Source of the DNA: an uncultured Oscillospiraceae bacterium
Lineage (GTDB): Bacteria; Bacillota; Clostridia; Oscillospirales; Oscillospiraceae
Assembly: GCA_905234575.1 (NCBI GenBank)
Contig: CAJOIG010000019.1
Coordinates: 1 to 15,331, forward strand
Length of the DNA stretch: 15,331 nt
Direction of reading: 5' to 3'
In this document: in pieces, positions 5,684-12,400 of the stretch
Layout of the letters: every line of letters begins with the position of its first letter
Numbering within the stretch: position 1 is the stretch's first letter
Position numbers and translations under genes: made by a program
Notes under the pieces: generated by a model
What the model was told of the DNA's origin: nothing
What the model saw: the letters and a program-made list of their open reading frames with translations, nothing else
Databases searched by the model: none

Positions 5684-8500
5684 TTATTTCTCCGCCATGA
5701 ACTTCAGAGCACGGGCGCAGCGGGCGCAGAGCTCGGGGTAGTCGGGATCCTGGCCGACGGTGGGGCTGTGGGTCCAGCAGCGCGGGCACTTCGGCGCCGC
5801 GGAGGGGGCGACCTCCACGGTCACGCCCGGCAGCTCCGTGCCGGCCCAGCCCTCGCCGGCGCCGTCGCGCAGCTCCGCCTCGGAGACGATGAGCAGGGCC
5901 TCGAGGTGCTGCTTTTTCACCCGGTCCATGACCTCCTTCGCCTCGGGGGCGACGTGGATCGTGACCTTGGCCTCCAGGGGCTTGCCGATGATCTTGTCGG
6001 CGCGGGCCAGCTCGAGGGCCTTGTTCACATCGGCGCGCAGGCGCAGACTGTCCGCCCAGAAGAGCTCGTCCTCCTCGGAGAGCTTCCAGCTCTCCTGGAC
6101 GGCGGGCATATCGTTCAGCATGACGTGCCGGGCGTCCTGGCTCGCGAGGTGGGGCATGCTGCCCCAGATCTCGTTCGAGGTGAAGGCCAGGATCGGCGCG
6201 AGCAGGCGGTCCATGGCGTCCAGAATGAGCCACATCGCGGTCTGGGCGCTCTGGCGGGGCAGGCTGCCCCGGGCCTCGCAGTACAGGCGGTCCTTCACGA
6301 TGTCGAGGTAGATGTTCGACATATCCACGACGCAGAAGTTGTGGATGGCGTAGGTGACCTGCCAGAACTCGTACTTCTCATAGGAGGCGAGGCACTTCTC
6401 CGTCAGGGCCGCGCAGCGGGCCAAAGCCCAGCGGTCCGGCGGGAGCATGGCGTCCAGCGCGACCTGGTCCTTGTTCGGATCAAAGTCGTCCAGGTTTCCG
6501 AGGATGAAGCGGGCGGTGTTGCGGATTTTGAGGTATTTGTCCGAGAGCTGCTTGAAGATGGCGTCCGACGCGCGCATATCCAGGCGGAAGTCCGCGCTGG
6601 CAGCCCAGAGGCGGCAGAGGTCGGCGCCGTATTTCTTGATGATGTCCTCCGGCGCGATGCCGTTGCCGAGGCTCTTGTGCATGGCGCGGCCCTCGCCGTC
6701 CACGGTCCAGCCGTGGCAGAGGACGCTCCGGTACGGAGCCTCGCCCTTCACGGCTACGGCAGTGAGAAGGCTCGACTGGAACCAGCCGCGGAACTGGTCG
6801 CCGCCCTCCAGGTAGAGGTCGGAAGGCCAGACGCCGGGGGCGTCGAGCTCCATGGAGGCGATGTGGGTGGAGCCGGAGTCGAACCAGCCGTCCAGGGTGT
6901 CGGTCTCCTTCTCCGTGACCTTTCCGCCGCAGTGGGGGCAGACGAAGCCCGCGGGCAGGAGCTCGGCGGCATCCAGATCGAACCAGGCGTTCGAGCCCTT
7001 TTCGCCGAAGATCCTCGACACGGAGTCGATGGTCTCGGGCGTGCAGACGGGCTTTCCGCAGTCCGCGCAGTAGAACACGGGGATGGGCAGGCCCCAGCGG
7101 CGCTGGCGGCTGATGCACCAGTCGGCGCGCTCACGGATCATGCTCTCCATGCGGTCGCCGCCCCATTCGGGGTTCCACTTCACCTTCCGCGCGGCCCGGA
7201 CGGCGTCCTCCTTGAAGGCGTCCACGGAGCAGAACCACTGGTCCGTCGCGCGGTAGAGGATGGGGCTGTGGCAGCGCCAGCAGTGGGCGTACTGGTGGAC
7301 GATGGTCTCGCTCGCGAGCAGGGCCCCGCAGTACAGAAGGTCCGCGAAGATCTTCTGGTTGGCGTCGTCCGTCGTGAGGCCCTGGTAGGGACCGGAGAGC
7401 TCGTTCATGCGGCCGCTGTCGTCCACGGGGACGAGGATGCCGATGTTCGTTTTGCCGGAGGCGTCGTATTTGCGGCAGACCTCATAGTCCTCCTGGCCGT
7501 GGCCGGGCGCGGTGTGGACGCAGCCGGTGCCGGCGTCCAGGGTGACGTGGTCGCCCAGGATGACGACGCTCTCCCGGTCATACAGCGGGTGCTTTGCGGT
7601 CATGAGCTCGAAGTCGGAGCCCTTCATCTCCGCGAGGATCTCGAAGGTCAGGCCGGTGACGCGCTCCACGTCCTCCAGACGCCCGCGGGCCAGGATGTAC
7701 ACCTCGCCGTTCGGCTGCTTCGCGAGGACGTAGTCGAGGTCGGCGTTCAGGCAGATGGCCTGGTTGCCGGGGATGGTCCAGGTGGTGGTGGTCCAGATGA
7801 CAAAATAGAGCTCGTTCCGATCGCAGTACTGCCCGAGCATCCCGTGGTCGTCCACGACCTTGAACTTCACGTAGATGGACTGGCATTCGTCCTCGGAGTA
7901 CTCGATCTCCGCCTCGGCGAGGGCCGTCTCGTCCTTGGGGCACCAGTACACGGGCTTCTTGCCCTTGTAGATGTAGCCCTTCTCGTACATCTTGCCGAAG
8001 ACCTTGACCTCCTCCGCCTCGAAGCGGGGCTCCATGGTCTTGTAGGGATGGTCCCAGTCGCCCAGGACGCCGAGGCGCTTGAAGCTCTGCCGCTGGACGT
8101 CGAGGTAGTGCTCGGCGTAGTTCTGGCAGGCCGTGCGGAACTCGGAGGTGCTCATGGCCTTGTGGTTGAGCTTCTGCTCCTTGATGATGGCGGACTCGAT
8201 GGGCATGCCGTGGTTGTCCCAGCCGGGGGTGTACGGCGCGTTGAAGCCGGCCATGCTCTTGTAGCGGACGATGAAGTCCTTGAGGCACTTGTTGAGGCCG
8301 GTGCCCATGTGGATGTTGCCGTTCGAGAAGGGAGGGCCGTCGTGCAGGAGGAACAGGGGCTTGCCCTCGTTCTTTTTGAGGAGCTCATGGTAGAGATCGA
8401 GCTCCTCCCAGGCGGCGAGCATCTCCGGCTCCCGCTTCGGCAGGCCCGCCCGCATGGGGAAATCGGTCTTCGGAAGGTTGACGGTGGCGTTGTAATCCAT
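5684..8500 (-). CDS. ileS: Isoleucyl-tRNA synthetase
   Basis: A 938-residue class I aminoacyl-tRNA synthetase that charges tRNA-Ile in the cytoplasm; length matches bacterial IleS. Visible parts are the Rossmann fold with LHDGPPFSNGNIHMGT (residues 53-67), GWDNHGMPIE just after it, the editing (CP1) domain with TGCVHTAPGHGQEDYEV, the WFDSGSTH and EGGDQFRGWFQSS blocks, the KMSKS-loop equivalent AMHKSLGN (residues 606-613), the anticodon-binding helical domain, and a C-terminal zinc knuckle with C905, C908, C925 and C928. The first signature reads HMGT rather than HIGH, and the second reads AMHKS rather than KMSKS, though its second lysine is kept. ATG 8500 has AGGAGA 10 nt upstream. The 72-nt gap to divIVA is far too short for a T-box leader, so charging-dependent control at this site is not supported. 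Confidence 0.98.
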   Translation of the reverse strand: MDYNATVNLPKTDFPMRAGLPKREPEMLAAWEELDLYHELLKKNEGKPLFLLHDGPPFSNGNIHMGTGLNKCLKDFIVRYKSMAGFNAPYTPGWDNHGMPIESAIIKEQKLNHKAMSTSEFRTACQNYAEHYLDVQRQSFKRLGVLGDWDHPYKTMEPRFEAEEVKVFGKMYEKGYIYKGKKPVYWCPKDETALAEAEIEYSEDECQSIYVKFKVVDDHGMLGQYCDRNELYFVIWTTTTWTIPGNQAICLNADLDYVLAKQPNGEVYILARGRLEDVERVTGLTFEILAEMKGSDFELMTAKHPLYDRESVVILGDHVTLDAGTGCVHTAPGHGQEDYEVCRKYDASGKTNIGILVPVDDSGRMNELSGPYQGLTTDDANQKIFADLLYCGALLASETIVHQYAHCWRCHSPILYRATDQWFCSVDAFKEDAVRAARKVKWNPEWGGDRMESMIRERADWCISRQRRWGLPIPVFYCADCGKPVCTPETIDSVSRIFGEKGSNAWFDLDAAELLPAGFVCPHCGGKVTEKETDTLDGWFDSGSTHIASMELDAPGVWPSDLYLEGGDQFRGWFQSSLLTAVAVKGEAPYRSVLCHGWTVDGEGRAMHKSLGNGIAPEDIIKKYGADLCRLWAASADFRLDMRASDAIFKQLSDKYLKIRNTARFILGNLDDFDPNKDQVALDAMLPPDRWALARCAALTEKCLASYEKYEFWQVTYAIHNFCVVDMSNIYLDIVKDRLYCEARGSLPRQSAQTAMWLILDAMDRLLAPILAFTSNEIWGSMPHLASQDARHVMLNDMPAVQESWKLSEEDELFWADSLRLRADVNKALELARADKIIGKPLEAKVTIHVAPEAKEVMDRVKKQHLEALLIVSEAELRDGAGEGWAGTELPGVTVEVAPSAAPKCPRCWTHSPTVGQDPDYPELCARCARALKFMAEK

Positions 8501-8531
8501 GGGTCTTGTATCTCCTATATATAGCTTGCAA

Positions 8532-8555
8532 GGGCGGAGCCGTTTCGCTCCGCCC
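8532..8555 (-). other. GC-rich hairpin in the divIVA-ileS gap
   Basis: A perfect 9-bp stem (GGGCGGAGC at 8532-8540 with its complement at 8547-8555) closes on a 6-nt loop, 17 nt after the divIVA stop. On the minus strand the following bases are TTGCAAGC, not a T-run, so it is not a standard terminator. It may act as a partial terminator, a processing or stability element, or be fortuitous. Confidence 0.55.
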
Positions 8556-8572
8556 AGGCAGGTTTGAATGGG

Positions 8573-9280
8573 TCAGATCTCGTCGTCGAAGCGGAAATCG
8601 TCAAATCCGCGCTTCTTGCGGCCCAGGTCGTCTCCGAAGCGGCGGGTGGGCTCCTCCTCCTCGGGAATCGCGGTGTCGAGGGTCAGGGTCTCGGGCTCGT
8701 CCAGCGCGGCGTCGGCCACGGAGGTCTCGATGCTGCGGACGGCCTCGTCCACCTCGGTCTCGGCGGGCGCGGGAGCCGGCGCGGGAGCCGGCGCGGGAGC
8801 CGGCGCGGCAGCCGGCGCGTCCTCTCCGACGAGGCGCATGCCGCCGAGCTTGTTGTAGAACTCGATCTGCTTCTCGCAGACGCTCCGCATGTGGTCGAAG
8901 AACTTGGCGGTGGCCTTCTTGGCCTCCTCGAGCTTAGCCTCCTCGTTCGCAATGCCGTCCGTGGCGCGGCGGGTCAGCCGCTCGGCGCTCTCGCGGGCCT
9001 CGGCCAGGATGGCGTCGGCCTTGGCCTGCGCGTCGGATTCGATCTGCGTGCCCATCTTCTGGGCGGAGAGCAGGGCCAGGCGCATGGAGTCCTCGGTCTG
9101 GCGGTATTCCTCCACCTTCTCCACCAGGACCTTCATCTTGCTCTTGAGGGCGGCGTTCTCCTTCGCCGCGGCGGAGAGCTCGGCGGAGAGCTCGTCCAGG
9201 AAGGCGTCCACCTGGGACATATTGTAGCCGTTGAAAGACTTTTCAAAGGTTTTTTCGCGAATATCCTGTGCCGTGATCAT
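8573..9280 (-). CDS. divIVA: DivIVA-family cell division/polarity protein
   Basis: A 235-residue protein. The N-terminus (MITAQDIREKTFEKSFNGYN, then MSQVDAFLDEL) is the classic DivIVA membrane-binding domain with the 'F...GY...VD.FLD' pattern. Residues ~27-150 are an uninterrupted charged coiled coil. An Ala-Pro repeat (about residues 155-171) leads to an acidic C-terminal region ending in RGFDDFRFDDEI. DivIVA proteins bind negatively curved membranes at septa and poles and recruit division or cell-wall proteins. ATG 9280 has AAAGGA 12 nt upstream, a slightly long spacing, but no better in-frame start is visible. It sits between sepF and ileS, as in Bacillus and relatives. Confidence 0.95.
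   Translation of the reverse strand: MITAQDIREKTFEKSFNGYNMSQVDAFLDELSAELSAAAKENAALKSKMKVLVEKVEEYRQTEDSMRLALLSAQKMGTQIESDAQAKADAILAEARESAERLTRRATDGIANEEAKLEEAKKATAKFFDHMRSVCEKQIEFYNKLGGMRLVGEDAPAAAPAPAPAPAPAPAPAETEVDEAVRSIETSVADAALDEPETLTLDTAIPEEEEPTRRFGDDLGRKKRGFDDFRFDDEI
8766..8818 (-). repeat. 12-bp tandem repeat encoding (Ala-Pro)n in divIVA
   Basis: Four copies of the 12-bp unit GGCGCGGGAGCC (plus strand) at 8766-8813, the fourth with one substitution, followed by a partial fifth. Each unit encodes Ala-Pro-Ala-Pro on the minus strand, so loss or gain of a unit keeps frame and changes only the length of the linker between coiled coil and acidic tail. Confidence 0.9.
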
Positions 9281-9329
9281 ATCTTGTCCACGTCCTTTCT
9301 GTATTTCGGTCGGTCTTTATATGGTAGGA

Positions 9330-9827
9330 TCAAATGTATACGCCGTTGTTTTCGAGCTCATCGATCAGGTCGCCCATGATGTCCACGTTGTACGGGGTGA
9401 TGATGTAGGTGTTTATGGCGACCTTCTTGATCTTGCCGTCGTTCGCGTAGGCCACGCCGGAGAGGAAGTCCACCAGACGGCGGGCAACATCCTTGTTCGT
9501 GGTCTCGAGGTTCATGACCACGGTGCGCTTCTCCCGCAGGTGGTCGGCGATCTCCGCCGCCTGCTCGAAGCGCTCGGGCTTGGAGAGCACCACCTGCACC
9601 GCCGTGGTGGTGTGGATGCTCATAACTTTGTTATCCTTTTTCGCGGCGGGACGCGCCTCGAAGCCGGGGGCCTCCTCCGCGAAAGCATCGCGCTTTTCCG
9701 CGCGCTCGGCCCGGGCCGGGACGAACGCGGCCGGCTCGTCGTCGAAGCCTTCGTCCTCGTCGTCGAAGAATTCGTCGTCCTCGTCGTACGGCTTGGTCAG
9801 CTTTTTCAGCTCATCCAGAAAACCCAT
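9330..9827 (-). CDS. sepF: Cell division protein SepF
   Basis: A 165-residue protein of normal SepF length. It has the N-terminal amphipathic membrane-binding segment (MGFLDELKKLT), a very acidic disordered linker (about residues 14-66), and the folded SepF domain (about residues 78-160). Typical blocks in that domain are VVLSKPERFEQAAEIADHL, REKRTVVMNLE, RRLVDFLSGVAYANDGKIKKV and the terminal YIITPYNVDI. SepF tethers FtsZ filaments to the membrane and shapes the division septum, overlapping in function with FtsA. ATG 9827 has AGGAGG 6 nt upstream. It lies 40 nt after yggS and 49 nt before divIVA. Confidence 0.97.
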   Translation of the reverse strand: MGFLDELKKLTKPYDEDDEFFDDEDEGFDDEPAAFVPARAERAEKRDAFAEEAPGFEARPAAKKDNKVMSIHTTTAVQVVLSKPERFEQAAEIADHLREKRTVVMNLETTNKDVARRLVDFLSGVAYANDGKIKKVAINTYIITPYNVDIMGDLIDELENNGVYI

Positions 9828-9867
9828 CGTTTGCCTCCTGCGTTATATTGAAAAATTCCCTTGGATC

Positions 9868-10551
9868 TCAGAGATACCGGCGCGGCCCGAAGATCAGCGA
9901 CCCGACGCGGACCATGTTCGCGCCCTCGCAAATGGCGGCCTCGTAATCCTCGGACATGCCCATGGACAGAAAATCCATGCTGACATTATCGTATTTTTTT
10001 GCTTTATTGTCAATAAAAAGGTGATACAACCGGGGAAAATACGCCGCCGAGCCCTCCGCCGGGGGGATGGCCATAAGGCCGCGGACCCGCACCCCGGGGA
10101 CGGTCCCCGCCGCGCCGAGCAGCTCCGGCAGGGCCGCAGGGTCCAGGCCGGATTTGCTGTCCTCCCCGCCGATGTTCACCTCCGCGAGCACGTCCTGCAC
10201 GATGCCGAGGGAGGCAGCGCGCTTTCCGATCTCCGCGAGGAGCGCGATCGAATCCACCGACTGGATGAGCGCCGCCTTTCCCACGACGTACTTCACCTTG
10301 TTCTTCTGCAGGTGCCCGATGATATGGACCTCCGCGCCCTCATAGGCGCCGGCCTCGGCTTTCTCCCGGAACTCCTGGACGTAGTTCTCCCCCAAGACGG
10401 TGAGGCCCGCGGCCACCGCGCGGCGCACGAGCTCCGCGGGCTTCGTCTTCGAGACGCCCACGAGGGTCACGTCCCGGCCGTCCGCCGCCCGGGCGATGTC
10501 CTCCCGCACCAGCGCGATCCGTTCCTCAATCGAATAGTTCTCCATGTTCAT
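9868..10551 (-). CDS. yggS: YggS/PLPBP-family pyridoxal-phosphate homeostasis protein
   Basis: A 227-residue single-domain PLP-binding protein, the normal length for the family (YlmE in Bacillus). The cofactor lysine is K35 in LVGVSKTKP. Other signatures are LGENYVQEF, HIIGHLQKNKVKYV, QSVDSIALL, EVNIGGEDSKSG, and the C-terminal LSMGMSEDYEAAICEGANMVRVGSLIFG, which contacts the PLP phosphate. The family buffers PLP and affects amino-acid and vitamin B6 balance; it is not known to catalyse a transamination. ATG 10551 overlaps the stop of the upstream HlyD-like gene as ATGA, giving translational coupling; a second in-frame ATG lies at 10545. The yggS-sepF-divIVA order is conserved in Gram-positive bacteria. 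Confidence 0.96.
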   Translation of the reverse strand: MNMENYSIEERIALVREDIARAADGRDVTLVGVSKTKPAELVRRAVAAGLTVLGENYVQEFREKAEAGAYEGAEVHIIGHLQKNKVKYVVGKAALIQSVDSIALLAEIGKRAASLGIVQDVLAEVNIGGEDSKSGLDPAALPELLGAAGTVPGVRVRGLMAIPPAEGSAAYFPRLYHLFIDNKAKKYDNVSMDFLSMGMSEDYEAAICEGANMVRVGSLIFGPRRYL

Positions 10552-12056
10552 CCGCGAAACACCCTGCCGTTATAGAGTCCCGACGCCTGCACGATGACCT
10601 CGTTCCCCTCCCGGAGGGCGTCGTCCCCCTCGGAGGAGAGCAGGCAGTATTCCTCGCCCGCGAAAACGAGCTCCACCTTCTTGCGCTCGGCCTGCAGGCC
10701 GGTCATGGTAAAGACGCAGAGGCGGTCGATCTCCGGGTCGTAGTCGTAGTAGTTCACGACGGGCAGTGTCCGACGGCCCTCGTCCGCCAGCACCGTGCCG
10801 CCGCCGGAGGAGAAGTCCGGCGCGTCCGCCCCGGCGTCCCAGCGCCAGGCGAACACGGCAAGGCTGCGCTTCGGGCGGGTGTCCAGGTCGCTGTCGGCCT
10901 CGACGCCCGCGGGCAGCTCCCCGTAGCGGCGGGGGTTGCTGAGGTCCGAGACCAGCGCCTCGACGCTCTCGTCCCCCAGGGTCAGCGTCACCGTCTGCCC
11001 CTCGGAGAGCCACGCGGCGTCCTCCTCGGAGACGTAGCCCGCGTAGTAGCGGTACAGCCCGTCCAGCGGGACGCGCAGGCCGGTGTACTCGCTGTAGATG
11101 AGCTCCGCCGCCACCGCGCGCACCGCCAGCATCTCCGTCAGGCCGCGGTCCATGCGGAACAGGACAAGGCGCTCGTCCCCCTCGATGCGGCCGAGCTTCG
11201 CCACCCGGGCGGAGAGCGCGCCGCTGGTATACCTGCCGAAGGACAGGCGCACCCGCTGCCCCTCCTCGAGACGTCCGGCGTCCTCCCGGTCGAGGATCGC
11301 GGCGTAGTACCAGTTGAAGGACAGCACGAGCTTGCCGATGGCGGCGGGATCCTCCGTCCGCTCGGCGGCGATGATCTCCCGCAGCTCCGCCGGGCCGAGA
11401 TCCTCCACATAGGCCGGGTCCACGCCCTCGAAGCCGTCCACGATGCTCGCGTAGGTCCCGCTCTGGCTCGCGAGGATGGGGGTCCGCTCCCCGGCGGCGC
11501 CCCGGAGCAGATCCGAACGCTCCGCCTCCAGCGCGGCGAGATAGTCCTCCGTCGCGTCGGACACCTCCCGCCGGAACAGCAGGCTCGCCAGGGTGCTCTG
11601 CCGCGTGTCCAGGGAGCGCAGTCCGTCGCTCCGCAGAGAGGCCGAGAGGCCCACCATCGCGTCCAGGATGGAGCTGTCCCGGTCCCCGGAGGTCACGGTC
11701 CGGGCGCCGGACAGGGCGGCGCGCACGCTCTCGATCTCCTGCTCCGTGTCCGCAAGCTCCTCCGCCCGCAGCAGGGCGTCCTCGGAATCGTACACGAGGG
11801 CCACGGTCTGCCCGAAGGCGATCCGCTCCCCGTCCTCGGCGATCACGTCTATGTACGGCGCGTCCCCCTGCAGGACCACCTCATCCCGCACAACAAGGCC
11901 GCTCATGGGCGCGGAATCGGACATGGTGGCGGTCACCACCAGCGCCGTCTGCACGGGATCGATCATGCGCTCCACGAGATAAAAGCCCAGATAGGCCGCC
12001 ATCGCGAGGAACACCAGCGCGCTCACGACCTTCATCAGGGTGTTCGATTTGTTCAC
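10548..12056 (-). CDS. HlyD-like membrane-anchored protein of the division cluster
   Basis: A 502-residue protein with one N-terminal membrane anchor (about residues 8-28, MKVVSALVFLAMAAYLGFYLVE) and a large extracytoplasmic part. Early segments (SGLVVRDEVVLQGDAPYIDVIAEDGERIAFGQTVALVYDS) look like the split lipoyl/biotinyl hairpin of HlyD/membrane-fusion proteins. They are followed by a helical stretch with EDALLRAEELADTEQEIESVRAAL-type heptads and later beta-rich segments such as EGQRVRLSFGRYTSG and EGQTVTLTLGDESVEAL. I place the start at GTG 12056, directly after the hfq stop, with GGAGGG 10 nt upstream; ATG at codon 8 is a fallback. Proteins of this type are common just upstream of yggS-sepF in Clostridia and are often named HlyD-family adaptors. 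No ABC transporter or outer-membrane partner is nearby, so a division or envelope role is inferred from context only. Confidence 0.8.
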   Translation of the reverse strand: MNKSNTLMKVVSALVFLAMAAYLGFYLVERMIDPVQTALVVTATMSDSAPMSGLVVRDEVVLQGDAPYIDVIAEDGERIAFGQTVALVYDSEDALLRAEELADTEQEIESVRAALSGARTVTSGDRDSSILDAMVGLSASLRSDGLRSLDTRQSTLASLLFRREVSDATEDYLAALEAERSDLLRGAAGERTPILASQSGTYASIVDGFEGVDPAYVEDLGPAELREIIAAERTEDPAAIGKLVLSFNWYYAAILDREDAGRLEEGQRVRLSFGRYTSGALSARVAKLGRIEGDERLVLFRMDRGLTEMLAVRAVAAELIYSEYTGLRVPLDGLYRYYAGYVSEEDAAWLSEGQTVTLTLGDESVEALVSDLSNPRRYGELPAGVEADSDLDTRPKRSLAVFAWRWDAGADAPDFSSGGGTVLADEGRRTLPVVNYYDYDPEIDRLCVFTMTGLQAERKKVELVFAGEEYCLLSSEGDDALREGNEVIVQASGLYNGRVFRG

Positions 12057-12287
12057 TCAGTCTGGTCCCTCCGTTACCGCCACCGCCCGGACCGGGGCCA
12101 CCGTGGAAATGGCGTGCTTGTAGATCATCTGCTGCTTCCCGTCGGAATCCACGAGCACGACGAAGGCGTCGAACCCCCGGATCGTGCCGCGGAGCTGGAA
12201 CCCGTTCATGAGGAACACCGTCACCGGCGTCCGGTCCCGACGGGCCTGGTTGAGAAAAAGATCCTGCAATTCCTTCTGCTTCTGCAT
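12057..12287 (-). CDS. hfq: RNA chaperone Hfq
   Basis: A 76-residue Sm-like protein that forms a hexameric ring, binds small RNAs and mRNAs and can aid their pairing. Sequence signs are the N-terminal helix KQKELQDLFLNQARRD, the Sm1 block TPVTVFLMNGFQLRGTIRGFDAFVVLVDSDGKQQMI, and Sm2 with YKHAIST (the Gram-positive form of the YKHAI signature). I start at ATG 12287 with AAGGGA about 8 nt upstream. The frame is open to an ATG at 12380, but those 31 extra codons do not resemble Hfq and cover the promoter. The stop directly abuts the GTG of the HlyD-like gene. Placement after miaA is conserved in many bacteria. A promoter and a hairpin in its leader are listed separately. Confidence 0.95.
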   Translation of the reverse strand: MQKQKELQDLFLNQARRDRTPVTVFLMNGFQLRGTIRGFDAFVVLVDSDGKQQMIYKHAISTVAPVRAVAVTEGPD

Positions 12288-12291
12288 AACT

Positions 12292-12312
12292 GCCGTCCCT
12301 TCCGGAGACGGC
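12292..12312 (-). promoter_or_regulatory. Leader hairpin covering the hfq ribosome binding site
   Basis: In the minus-strand RNA, GCCGUC (12307-12312) pairs perfectly with GACGGC (12292-12297). An inner CC/GG extension surrounds a GGAA loop. The likely Shine-Dalgarno sequence AAGGGA falls in the loop and 3' arm, 4 nt before the AUG region begins, so folding would hinder ribosome access. Effect is inferred. Confidence 0.5.
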
Positions 12313-12328
12313 CGATGATTTACATAAT

Positions 12329-12356
12329 ATTGTAGCATATCCCGCCGCTCCGTAAA
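12329..12356 (-). promoter_or_regulatory. Probable sigma-A promoter for hfq with extended -10
   Basis: On the minus strand TTTACG (12351-12356) and TACAAT (12329-12334) are separated by 16 bp, and TG-C precedes the -10 (extended -10). This lies in the only clearly AT-rich gap of the main cluster, between miaA and hfq. Expected initiation is near 12322, giving a leader of about 35 nt. The -35 is inside the right arm of the inverted repeat described next. Confidence 0.6.
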
Positions 12357-12400
12357 ATAGTGATTTTGTACAAAAACCATGTACAGCGCCTATTTTACGG
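12350..12400. repeat. 11-bp perfect inverted repeat spanning the miaA stop and hfq -35
   Basis: CCGTAAAATAG (12350-12360) is repeated in inverse orientation at 12390-12400. Between them is a second smaller inverted repeat, TGTAC (12367-12371) with GTACA (12381-12385). The left arm holds the hfq -35 hexamer; the right arm holds the miaA stop codon. It could be an operator pair, or a stem-loop at the end of miaA mRNA. No T-run follows on the minus strand, so it is not a classic terminator. Confidence 0.8.

Noticed and set aside
5768..8524. A 918-codon open frame on the plus strand opposite ileS
   Set aside because: Low-complexity, His/Val/Gly/Asp-rich translation typical of the antisense of GC-rich coding sequence; ileS on the other strand is unambiguous.
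12288..12380. Upstream extension of hfq to an ATG at 12380
   Set aside because: The added 31 residues do not resemble Hfq and the stretch contains the promoter; the ATG at 12287 gives a normal Hfq length and has a ribosome binding site.
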